Shown here: positions 1 through 6,652 of the stretch, one piece after another
Numbering within the stretch: position 1 is the first letter of the stretch
Layout: each line of letters starts with the position of its first letter
Assembly: GCA_021780055.1 (NCBI GenBank)
Contig: JAJXZM010000136.1
Coordinates: 1 to 7,864 of the forward strand
DNA from: Acidobacteriota bacterium
GTDB lineage: Bacteria > Acidobacteriota > Terriglobia > UBA7540
Length of the DNA: 7,864 bases
Reading direction: 5' to 3'
Made by a program: the position numbers and the translations under genes
Notes under the pieces: generated by a model
What the model was told of the DNA's origin: nothing
What the model saw: only the letters and a program-made list of their open reading frames with translations
Databases searched by the model: none

Positions 1-2
1 CG

Positions 3-62
3 GAGTTACTGCGAATGGTCAGCGAGCTTGCTGCGGAAGACCCGATTGGGATTTCATCTTAA
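3..62 (+). CDS. C-terminal tail of an unidentified upstream protein (5' truncated)
   Basis: One frame is open from the window edge to a TAA at 60-62 and encodes 19 residues ending LAAEDPIGISS. The tail is too short to assign to a family. It is taken as the end of a real gene because it lies just upstream of, and on the same strand as, the ACP gene, with a 50-nt gap that carries the ACP ribosome-binding site. If real, it is probably the preceding member of the same operon. The other frames across these 62 bases cannot be excluded. Confidence 0.45.
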   Translation, partial: ELLRMVSELAAEDPIGISS

Positions 63-101
63 GACGGACAGGGTCAAGGCAAAGAAACAGGACCGGTCAG
101 T

Positions 102-107
102 AAGGAG
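102..107 (+). promoter_or_regulatory. Shine-Dalgarno site of the ACP gene
   Basis: AAGGAG lies 5 nt before the ATG at 113. It is the strongest ribosome-binding site in the window and fixes the ACP start. Strong initiation fits an ACP, which is usually needed in excess over its partner enzymes. Confidence 0.8.
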
Positions 108-112
108 TAAAG

Positions 113-403
113 ATGGATGTAGGTGAGAAAGTCATTGAAATTATTGCACGGGAACAGCATCTCGACCCCAGTAACGTATCGATCGACGCGACGTTTGAGG
201 AACTTGGGATCGATTCCCTGGATGGAGTCAACATCCTGTTTGCGCTTGAAGAAGAGTTCAAGATCGATATTCCCGATACTGTGGCCCAGAACATGAAAAG
301 CGTAAGGCAGGTTGTGGACAGTCTTACTCGGGTGATTGAAGGTAAAGACATTTCTGATCTCGCGGCGATGGCCAAGGGCAGCGGCCCGTCGGCCAGAAAC
401 TAG
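113..403 (+). CDS. Acyl carrier protein
   Basis: This 96-residue acidic protein carries growing acyl chains on a 4'-phosphopantetheine arm. The attachment serine is Ser35 in the motif GIDSLDG (residues 32-38), at the start of helix II, followed by the acidic recognition helix and the FKIDIPD segment (about 49-55) typical of fatty-acid and type II polyketide ACPs. It is longer than housekeeping AcpP (about 78 residues) because of a C-terminal Ala/Gly/Ser-rich tail after about residue 80. Start ATG 113 has an AAGGAG site 5 nt upstream. It ends 17 nt before the ketosynthase gene, so the two are probably co-transcribed and work as a pair. The pairing and the tail suggest a dedicated pathway ACP rather than the primary fatty-acid AcpP; this is an inference. 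The acyl substrate cannot be told from the sequence. Confidence 0.95.
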   Translation: MDVGEKVIEIIAREQHLDPSNVSIDATFEELGIDSLDGVNILFALEEEFKIDIPDTVAQNMKSVRQVVDSLTRVIEGKDISDLAAMAKGSGPSARN

Positions 404-420
404 TCTTCCTGGAGTCCACG

Positions 421-1650
421 GTGCGCAGGGTCGTCATAACAGGGCTGGGGGTTTTCTCCTCCACGGGCAAGAACAGGGAATGCTTTTTTGAGAGCCTGGT
501 GCAAGGCCGGTCAGGCGTTCGGCCTATTACTCAATTCGATTCATCCTCTCTTTCCATTCGCATTGCAGCCGAAGTCGCCGACTACAATCCGGACGACTAC
601 TTTCCAGCCAAGCGCCAGGACATGCTGGACAAATTTACGCAGTTTGCGCTGATTGCTGCCGGCGAGGCGATGGAAAGCAGCGGCATCACGGTTCGTGATG
701 AAGAGCGCCCCCGTTTTGGGGTGGTGATGGGTTCCGGCATGGGCGGTGCGGGAAGCTATGACGCTGGCTATCACAATCTCTACGCCAAGCAGCTCACGCG
801 CCTGCATCCCTTTACCATTCCGCGCATCATGCACAACGCGGCCACGTCGCACATCTGCATGGAGTTTGGCGCGCAGGGTCCCGCGCTTGCCACGGCAACG
901 GCCTGCTCGTCGTCGGGCCACGCAATTTCGGAGGCCTTCCACCTTATCAAGTTCGGGCTGACGGATATAATGCTGGCTGGCGGAGCCGACGCTCCCATCA
1001 CCTACGGCGTGATGCGCTGCTGGGAGGCGGTGCGCGTTCTCGCTTCCGGGAATGGCAACCCTGCCACGGCCTGCCGTCCTTTTTCCGCAGACCGAAAGGG
1101 GATGGTGATTGGCGAAGGGTCGGGAGTTCTGTTACTGGAGGAGCTGGAACACGCTCTCAAGCGCGGCGCTACCATTTACGGTGAGCTTGCCGGCTGCGGC
1201 ATGAGCTCAGACGCCTCCCACATCACCCAGCCATCGGTGGACGGCCCGGTCCGCGCCATTCGCATGGCGCTTGATGAAGCCGGTGTTCCGCCCGAAGAGA
1301 TTGATTACATTAATGCACACGGAACCGGAACGCGACTGAATGACGCCACCGAAACCCAGGTGATCAAGGAAGTTTTCAAGGACCATGCCAGGAAGCTGGC
1401 GGTCAGCTCCACGAAATCGATGCACGGCCATGCGATGGGAGCAACCGGCGCGATCGAGTTTGTGGCCACGGTGCTGGCGGTCAAGCGCGGCGTGATTCCA
1501 CCCACCGCCAACTACACGGAACAGGATCCCGAATGCGACCTTGACTATGTTCCCAACGAGGCGCGGGAAAAGCCCATACGGGCTGCACTTTCGAATTCCT
1601 TTGCGTTTGGAGGCTTGAACGCCGTGCTGCTGGTTCGACGCTGGAATTGA
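421..1650 (+). CDS. Beta-ketoacyl-ACP synthase, FabF/NodE-like (KAS II family)
   Basis: This 409-residue decarboxylating Claisen condensing enzyme would join an acyl primer to malonyl-ACP. All catalytic residues of the thiolase fold are present: nucleophile Cys162 (TATACSSSGHA), His300 (YINAHGTGT), Lys332 (TKSMHGH) and His337. Length matches FabF (about 410). It is therefore predicted to be active, not a chain-length-factor-like inactive partner. The C-terminal gating loop reads NSFAFGGLN (393-400), where E. coli FabF has GFGGTN. Ala395 and Leu399 replace a Gly and a Thr, which may change chain-length or ACP selectivity. The start is GTG 421, with GGAG at 411-414, and the protein begins directly with the beta-strand RRVVITGLG. 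It lies 17 nt after the ACP gene. The housekeeping fabF remains possible, but the downstream glycosyltransferase, ligase and aminotransferase genes argue for a specialised pathway. Confidence 0.93.
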   Translation: MRRVVITGLGVFSSTGKNRECFFESLVQGRSGVRPITQFDSSSLSIRIAAEVADYNPDDYFPAKRQDMLDKFTQFALIAAGEAMESSGITVRDEERPRFGVVMGSGMGGAGSYDAGYHNLYAKQLTRLHPFTIPRIMHNAATSHICMEFGAQGPALATATACSSSGHAISEAFHLIKFGLTDIMLAGGADAPITYGVMRCWEAVRVLASGNGNPATACRPFSADRKGMVIGEGSGVLLLEELEHALKRGATIYGELAGCGMSSDASHITQPSVDGPVRAIRMALDEAGVPPEEIDYINAHGTGTRLNDATETQVIKEVFKDHARKLAVSSTKSMHGHAMGATGAIEFVATVLAVKRGVIPPTANYTEQDPECDLDYVPNEAREKPIRAALSNSFAFGGLNAVLLVRRWN

Positions 1651-1706
1651 GATTCTCATTTTTCCGCGGCGACGCGGTTCGGAAGCAGGGTACTATCGGA
1701 GCAGGC

Positions 1707-2894
1707 ATGGAAATCAAGCGAATCGCTATCCTGACGCTCGGTGTGGGGGCTGGGCATTCGCGGGCAAGCCAGGCTATTCATCAGGCCCTTCACGATGGCG
1801 CGGACAATGTTGAGGCCCGCACGATCGATGTGCTGGATCTCGCGGAGCCCTGGTTCCTTCGCTTCTACCTCTATCCTTATTGGCTGACGGTAAAACGCGT
1901 TCCCTGGGTCCGGCGCAAGTTCTTCGAATGGCGGCAACGAAAGCGTCTGCGGAGGATGGCCCCGGACTGGCTTTTCCGGCGCGGCTGCCGGTCCGTCCTT
2001 GCCCGCCTGAAGTCTTTCCGTCCGCATCTGGTGATTGTAACGGAGGCATGCGCTGCGAGGCTGGCTGCCATGGGACGGCGAGACGGCTGGTTTGACGCTC
2101 CAATCCTGGCTGCGCAGACGGACTTCTGCACGGAACCCGTCTGGGTCAGGGACGAAATCGACTTACATTGCGTGGGCAGCGAAGAAGCTAAGAGTCAGAT
2201 GATATCCTGGGGGGTTTCGGCGAATCGTGTCCTCTATTGCGGTGTGCCGGTAGATCCCTCCTTTGCGCTCAGTTTCGACCGCTCTGAGCTCCGACGGGCC
2301 CTTGCCTTGCATCCGAACCGGCCCGTGGTGCTGGTGATGGGCGGCGGGATGGGCCGCGCCCCGCTTGATGTCATCATTCAGAGCCTGGAAGTGTGCCGCC
2401 ATCCCATCCAGGTGATTGCCGTTGCCGGAAGAAATCGTATGCTTCGTGAGCAGTTGGAATTGTTGCGGGGGAAACTGGCCCTCGACCTTCACGTTTTTGG
2501 CTGGACGGAGTCTGTGCCGGAACTGATGGGCGCGGCCGACCTGCTGGTTACCAAGCCGGGCGGCGTTACTGCCTCTGAAGCCCTGGCTGCGGGCACCCCT
2601 ATGATTCTTACGTCTCCGGTGCCTGGGATGGAGGAAGACCACCTGAGGTTTCTGGTCAACCAGGGCGTTGGGTTGGCAGCCAAAGAGCTGCGGCAGATTC
2701 CCGGGCTGGTGTCCGGCCTGCTCGATGATCCCAAGCGCCGGGAGGAGTTGAGTTCGCGCGCCCGCGAACTGGCGCGGCCTGACGCCGCCTATGCGGTGGC
2801 CCAGGTGGCAAGGGCCCTGCTAGAAAAGGCTACGTACATCGATCTGCTTGCGGCGCCTTCGCCGGCCTCGGGTGAAACGGCATACCTGATGTAG
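1707..2894 (+). CDS. MGDG-synthase-like glycosyltransferase (GT28 type, GT-B fold)
   Basis: This 395-residue enzyme would transfer a sugar from a nucleotide-sugar donor, in this family usually to a diacylglycerol or other membrane lipid at the cytoplasmic face. The N-terminal acceptor domain opens with IAILTLGVGAGHSRAS (6-21), matching the GxGH signature of MGDG_synth proteins. The C-terminal donor domain has VLVMGGGMGR (208-217) and TKPGGVTASEALAAGTPMI (282-300), followed by PVPGMEED (304-311), as in plant MGDG synthases and Bacillus UgtP. I see no signal peptide or transmembrane helix; the basic, aromatic stretch at about 49-90 could be a peripheral membrane contact. The frame is open back to TTG 1647, but ATG 1707 is preferred: GGAG lies 5 nt before it and the conserved strand starts there. 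It follows the ketosynthase by 56 nt. Donor sugar and acceptor are unknown. A MurG-type role is less likely given the MGDG-type motifs. Confidence 0.88.
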   Translation: MEIKRIAILTLGVGAGHSRASQAIHQALHDGADNVEARTIDVLDLAEPWFLRFYLYPYWLTVKRVPWVRRKFFEWRQRKRLRRMAPDWLFRRGCRSVLARLKSFRPHLVIVTEACAARLAAMGRRDGWFDAPILAAQTDFCTEPVWVRDEIDLHCVGSEEAKSQMISWGVSANRVLYCGVPVDPSFALSFDRSELRRALALHPNRPVVLVMGGGMGRAPLDVIIQSLEVCRHPIQVIAVAGRNRMLREQLELLRGKLALDLHVFGWTESVPELMGAADLLVTKPGGVTASEALAAGTPMILTSPVPGMEEDHLRFLVNQGVGLAAKELRQIPGLVSGLLDDPKRREELSSRARELARPDAAYAVAQVARALLEKATYIDLLAAPSPASGETAYLM

Positions 2895-3028
2895 ACTGAC
2901 GGGTGCTTCAGGATCTTAGGCATGAACGGTAAAGGGTGCTCGGTTCCGAGAGCGACTCCTGAATAACACAATTCGGCAGCTCTGACGTCGCACGCTGACG
3001 CTTACAGCCGCCCTTTTTTTGACATCGC
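2895..3028. other. 134-nt intergenic gap between glycosyltransferase and ligase genes
   Basis: No gene is seen here. A short palindrome CTCGGTTCCGAG (2939-2950) and a run of seven T at 3014-3020 stand out. A 4-bp stem (GCTG 2994-2997 with CAGC 3005-3008) precedes the T-run but is too weak to call a terminator. The gap could mark a boundary between two transcription units, but no convincing promoter is visible. Confidence 0.4.
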
Positions 3029-4345
3029 ATGGTTGCTGACCTACGGAAGATCGTTGAACGCCGGGTGATTGGCGACTCGATACCCCGGCTTGTGCGCTGG
3101 GGCAAATCGCTTTCACCCTCACTGATCCACCGGATCCAGATGGATGGTTTCCGGCGGGTTGTCCGCTATGCGGCTGCCCACCAGAAGTTCTTTGCGCGCA
3201 AGCTTCAGGAAGCCGGCCTCCGCGCGGAACAGATCCGCCGGCCTGAGGACCTCGGAGAAATTTTCACCACGCCCGAAGACATTCGAAATCTTCCGGCGGA
3301 GGAATTCCTTTGCCGGGAACCCGAGTCTGTGTTTGAAACCACCGGCACTTCCGGCGGGCCAAAGCGGGTCTTCTTCAGCTACGATGAGCTCGACTTCTCG
3401 GCACGTTACGAGGCGGCGGCCTTTTATGAAAACGGCATGCGGCCAGGCGACCGCGTGGTTTGCACCTTTGACGCCGGATACTGGATCAGCAGTTGGGTGA
3501 CGTTTCTGGCCTGCAAGCAACTGGGGGTTTTCTGCTCGGCCGTGGGAAAGCCGCACCCAGCGGAAGTTTATGACCGCCTGGGGCGTTATCACTACAACGT
3601 GATTGTGGCGGACCCAACCTGGCTGGTGAGCCTGAGCGAAATTGCCGAAAAGCAGGGTCGTATTCCGGTCAAGCTGATCTTTGCCGCGGGTGACCGCATG
3701 ACCGACGCCTACCGCGACTACGTCCAGCGTATTTGGAACGCTCCGGTGATTCTCGGCTATGGCTCGACAGAGATGGGCGGCGGCGCCGGAATGGAATGTC
3801 TTGAGCGCAATGGCTACCACGTGGATGAGTACAACCTGCTCTTTGAAATTCTCGATCCCGATCCGGACGGCTACGGTGAACTGGTGGTGACCACTCTATC
3901 GCGCCGGACCACGCCGCTGATCCGCTACCGCGTGCGGGACATCACACGTTTTCTCGAAGGGCCCTGCCCATGCGGTACCACCGTGCGTCGCCTGGCGCGA
4001 ATTCGCGGACGCCGCGACGAGATGGTGGTGATGGGCGCCGGCAACATGTACCCGGAGATCTTTGAAAAGGTGTTGTCCGACGTTGCGGGGCTTTCGAGTA
4101 ACTGGCAAGTGGCGGTCCGGCAGGAGGACCTGCACGACATTCTGGAATTCCGGCTGGAACTGTCGAATGGAGTTTCCAATGCAGCCGTTGAAGACGCGGT
4201 CCGGAAGAACCTTGAGGCGCGCTATCCGGATGTCTGGGCTAATCAGGCGTGCGGGATGTACAGGCTGGCTTTCCGTTTTTGCCCCCCGGGGACGCTCGTC
4301 CAAGGGCGAAAGCGCAAACGCCTTGTGGACGAGCGCGGGGAGTAG
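3029..4345 (+). CDS. PaaK-like AMP-forming acyl ligase (phenylacetate-CoA ligase / CapK family)
   Basis: This 438-residue adenylate-forming enzyme activates a carboxylic acid with ATP and would pass it to CoA or a carrier thiol. Motifs in order: P-loop-like A3 TTGTSGGPK (104-112); A5 YGSTEMGGG (244-252); A7 region TTPLIRYRVRDIT (294-306) with Asp304; CPCG (313-316), a common PaaK-family feature; hinge A8 IRGRRDEMVVMGAGNMYP (325-342); and a C-terminal Lys-rich A10 segment RKRKRLVDE (427-435) with candidate catalytic lysines 428 and 430. Length fits PaaK (about 430-440), and motifs are intact, so it should be active. ATG 3029 is the first start after an in-frame TGA (3020-3022), but it lacks a visible Shine-Dalgarno site; GTG 3065 is an alternative. 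The acid substrate (aromatic, fatty or other) cannot be inferred, and the family name should not be read as phenylacetate degradation: no other paa gene is present. Confidence 0.88.
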   Translation: MVADLRKIVERRVIGDSIPRLVRWGKSLSPSLIHRIQMDGFRRVVRYAAAHQKFFARKLQEAGLRAEQIRRPEDLGEIFTTPEDIRNLPAEEFLCREPESVFETTGTSGGPKRVFFSYDELDFSARYEAAAFYENGMRPGDRVVCTFDAGYWISSWVTFLACKQLGVFCSAVGKPHPAEVYDRLGRYHYNVIVADPTWLVSLSEIAEKQGRIPVKLIFAAGDRMTDAYRDYVQRIWNAPVILGYGSTEMGGGAGMECLERNGYHVDEYNLLFEILDPDPDGYGELVVTTLSRRTTPLIRYRVRDITRFLEGPCPCGTTVRRLARIRGRRDEMVVMGAGNMYPEIFEKVLSDVAGLSSNWQVAVRQEDLHDILEFRLELSNGVSNAAVEDAVRKNLEARYPDVWANQACGMYRLAFRFCPPGTLVQGRKRKRLVDERGE

Positions 4346-4454
4346 GGTGGGTTTCAGAAAATAGGCAGCGCGTAGGGCTTGCAGGAGGGGGTGATTTCCT
4401 TACTGCCTACCATCTGACCCTCTGCCTGACCTATCGGTTTGAAGGGAGAATGAC
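4346..4454. promoter_or_regulatory. 109-nt leader before the phosphatase with an inverted repeat and an orphan AGGAGG
   Basis: TAGGCAG (4362-4368) is matched by its exact complement CTGCCTA (4403-4409), which would enclose a 34-nt loop. Inside the loop lies AGGAGG (4383-4388), with a GTG only 2 nt further on that opens an 8-codon frame ending at TGA 4415-4417. The annotated downstream gene uses another site, AGGGAG at 4443-4448. No protein of substance is encoded here. The leader could be a structured 5' region, but this is weakly supported. Confidence 0.3.
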
Positions 4455-5201
4455 TTGAGCGGAAAATTGCCGGGAAACGGCCAGGTCGGGAAATCGGTCC
4501 AGAAACCGGTCGTCTTTTCGGACTTTGACGGCACGATTACGCGCCTTGACGTGACCGATGAAATCCTGGAGCATTTCGCCGATCCTTCCTGGCACGAAGT
4601 GGAAGATCAATGGCTCCGTGCAGAGATCGGTTCAAAGGAATGCTTTGAGCGTCAGGCGGCGCTGGTGCGGGCCACCGTCAAGCAATTGAACGAATTGATT
4701 GACGCCATCCCTCTCGATCCTGATTTCCCCGTATTTTTCCGCTTCCTGAAGGCACAGCAACTGCCTTTCTACATTGTCAGTGACAGTTTTGATTACGTTA
4801 TCCGCCGGGTCCTTAAGCGCGTGGGCGCAGACGGCGAATTGCGGAACGGCCGCCATCTGTTTTCAACCGGGCTGGAATTTGAAGCGGGAGGGTTTCGGGC
4901 GACTTTCCCTCACAGCGACCACGGCTGCAACCATGGTTGTGCCACCTGTAAGCCGGCGATCATTCGCAAGCTGAGAAAAAAACAGCAACCGGTTATCTTT
5001 ATCGGCGACGGACTTTCAGACCGTTTTGCAGTGGAAGAGGCAGACGTGGTTTTTGCCAAGCACGAGTTGCTGGCCTATTGCCGAGAGCACGGCGTGGCGT
5101 GCCGGCCGTTTGAGACTTTTGATGACGTACAGAAGGAGATGGCCGAAATGATCGAAACCGGCTCCTTCTCTTGTGATGCCGCGGTGAGTGCTGCGCCGTA
5201 G
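4455..5201 (+). CDS. MtnX-like HAD-superfamily phosphatase
   Basis: This 248-residue HAD subfamily IB phosphohydrolase resembles MtnX (the enolase-phosphate phosphatase of methionine salvage) and more distantly SerB. Motif I is FSDFDGTIT (21-29) with nucleophile Asp23 and acid/base Asp25; motif II is YIVSDSFD (106-113); Lys166 or Lys172 can serve as motif III; motif IV is GDGLSD (184-189). A Cys/His-rich insertion with His153, His156, Cys158, His160, Cys162 and Cys165 recalls the cysteine segment of MtnX proteins and may bind metal. TTG 4455 is the start: a TGA at 4440-4442 closes the frame upstream, AGGGAG lies 6 nt before it, and no ATG occurs before the catalytic Asp23. The next possible start is TTG 4467. 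No methionine-salvage genes are nearby and the aminotransferase begins 6 nt after its stop, so the substrate is more likely a phosphorylated intermediate of the local pathway. Confidence 0.88.
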   Translation: MSGKLPGNGQVGKSVQKPVVFSDFDGTITRLDVTDEILEHFADPSWHEVEDQWLRAEIGSKECFERQAALVRATVKQLNELIDAIPLDPDFPVFFRFLKAQQLPFYIVSDSFDYVIRRVLKRVGADGELRNGRHLFSTGLEFEAGGFRATFPHSDHGCNHGCATCKPAIIRKLRKKQQPVIFIGDGLSDRFAVEEADVVFAKHELLAYCREHGVACRPFETFDDVQKEMAEMIETGSFSCDAAVSAAP

Positions 5202-5207
5202 CATGGA

Positions 5208-6635
5208 ATGAACGATCTTACGAGGGCGAAGGGAAAAGGGTTCATGTCATTGCCGGATACCACAACCAAAGCTGCCGAATTAATGGATCTCGAACGCCGG
5301 TACTGCTCCTACGGCGACACGGTGCACTATCTTGAGCCGCCCAAGGTTTTTTCCAACTGTGAAGGCTGCTACCTTTACGATGAGCAGGGCACTCCGTATC
5401 TCGACCTTCAGATGTGGTATTCCGCGGCGAACTTCGGTTACAAGAATCCCCGCCTGAATGAAGCCCTGAAGCGGCAGGTGGACCGGTTGCCCCAGCTGGC
5501 TTGCCAGTATCTGCACCCGGAAAAGGTTGAGGTGGCGGCGCGCATTTCGCAATACTGCGAAAAGCGGTTCGGCGTTAAAGGCCGCGTCCACTTCAATGTG
5601 GGCGGCTCGCAGGCCATCGAAGATTCGCTCAAGCTGGTGCGCAACGCAACCGGCCGGAACCTGATGTTTGCCTTCATGGGTAGTTATCACGGGCGGACGC
5701 TGGGTGCGTCGGCCATGACTTCCAGCTACCGCTATCGCCGCCGGTTTGGCCACTTCAGCGATCGCGCGCAGTTTGTTTTTTATCCTTATTGCCACCGCTG
5801 CATTTACGGGCTGAAGCCGGATTCGTGCAACCTCTATTGCGAGCAGCAGTTTGAGAAACTGTTTGATTCGGAATACTACGGCGTATGGGACGCCAAGGCC
5901 GAAGTCTCGGAATTCGGAGCTTTCTACATTGAGGCAGTGCAGGGAACGGGCGGCTACATCATCCCGCCCGCCGACTATTTCAAGCTGTTGAAAGAAACCT
6001 GCGACAAACACAAGATCCTGATCGTCGATGACGAAATCCAGATGGGCTTTTATCGCACGGGCAAGTTCTGGGCGATTGAAAATTTTGGCATCACGCCGGA
6101 CATCATTGTGTTTGGGAAGGCGCTGACCAACGGCCTGAACCCGATTTCGGGTGTCTGGGCGCGCGAAGAGCTGATCTCGCCGGAAATGTTTCCTCCCGGT
6201 TCGACTCACTCCACGTTTTCCGCCAATCCGCTGGGCACGGCCGTTGCTCTCGAAACGCTGAAGATGCTGGAAGAAGATGATTACGAAACCATGGTGAATG
6301 AGAAAGGCGCATACATGCTGGCCGGGCTGCGCGAACTTGCGCGGCGACATCCGGAGTCGATTGGCGACGTGGCCGGACTGGGACTTGCGTTGCGCATTGA
6401 AGTCTGCAAACCGGATGGCATCACTCCCGATCGCGAATTGACGGACCGCATCTTCGCTGAGGGCCTTGCCGGCAACCTGCAAGCCGGCGGCCGCAAAATG
6501 GGCCTGGTGCTTGATGTGGGCGGATATTATAAGAACGTCTTTACGCTTGCGCCGTCCTTCACGATCACGCGCGAAGAAATGGACCTCTCGATCGAACTGC
6601 TCGACCAGTTGTTTGCCCGCTGCGCGAAGAAATAG
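5208..6635 (+). CDS. Class III PLP-dependent aminotransferase with a four-cysteine motif
   Basis: This 475-residue fold-type I aminotransferase belongs to the group of GABA, ornithine and other omega-amine transaminases and would interconvert a terminal amine and an aldehyde or ketone. PLP-site features: GGSQAIEDSLKLVR (132-145; Gln135 where many relatives have Glu), GSYHGRTLG (158-166), VDDEIQMGFYRTG (273-285) with ring-binding Asp275, and Schiff-base Lys304 in VFGKALTNG, followed by HSTFSANPLG (334-343). An insertion carries Cys195, Cys198, Cys207 and Cys211 (CX2C-X8-CX3C). Mammalian GABA transaminase has an iron-sulfur cluster bound by a CX2C pair, so a metal or Fe-S site is possible. The protein looks complete. 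ATG 5208, 6 nt after the phosphatase stop, has no clear ribosome-binding site; ATG 5244 (Met13), preceded by purine-rich GAAGGGAAAAGGG, is a serious alternative and would keep all motifs. The substrate is unknown; the tight coupling suggests it acts next to the phosphatase. Confidence 0.92.
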   Translation: MNDLTRAKGKGFMSLPDTTTKAAELMDLERRYCSYGDTVHYLEPPKVFSNCEGCYLYDEQGTPYLDLQMWYSAANFGYKNPRLNEALKRQVDRLPQLACQYLHPEKVEVAARISQYCEKRFGVKGRVHFNVGGSQAIEDSLKLVRNATGRNLMFAFMGSYHGRTLGASAMTSSYRYRRRFGHFSDRAQFVFYPYCHRCIYGLKPDSCNLYCEQQFEKLFDSEYYGVWDAKAEVSEFGAFYIEAVQGTGGYIIPPADYFKLLKETCDKHKILIVDDEIQMGFYRTGKFWAIENFGITPDIIVFGKALTNGLNPISGVWAREELISPEMFPPGSTHSTFSANPLGTAVALETLKMLEEDDYETMVNEKGAYMLAGLRELARRHPESIGDVAGLGLALRIEVCKPDGITPDRELTDRIFAEGLAGNLQAGGRKMGLVLDVGGYYKNVFTLAPSFTITREEMDLSIELLDQLFARCAKK

Positions 6636-6652
6636 CGGGGAACCATGCATGT

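Noticed and set aside
1647..1706. Upstream TTG start adding 20 residues to the glycosyltransferase
   Set aside because: It has no ribosome-binding site at proper spacing, and the extra residues precede the first conserved beta-strand; ATG 1707 has GGAG 5 nt upstream.
2921..2965. 14-codon ATG frame in the gap after the glycosyltransferase
   Set aside because: It has no ribosome-binding site and no recognisable features; expected by chance.
2994..3020. Intrinsic terminator after the glycosyltransferase
   Set aside because: A seven-T run is present, but the stem before it is only 4 bp and separated from the T-run by several bases, which is too weak.
3019..3024. TTGACA, a perfect -35 box
   Set aside because: No acceptable -10 element lies 16-18 nt downstream, and it overlaps the start region of the ligase; most likely chance after the T-run.
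3119..3820. 233-residue minus-strand open frame opposite the ligase
   Set aside because: It is antisense to the intact adenylation motifs, shows no family features, and its composition is that of a shadow frame.
4450..4458. ATG-ACT-TGA mini-frame overlapping the TTG start of the phosphatase
   Set aside because: The ATG is only 1 nt from the Shine-Dalgarno site, too close to initiate, and two codons encode nothing.
5280..6650. 456-residue open frame on the minus strand opposite the aminotransferase
   Set aside because: It lies wholly antisense to a gene with clear PLP-enzyme motifs, has no recognisable domain, and is rich in His/Arg/Val/Phe as expected of the complement of a codon-biased gene.
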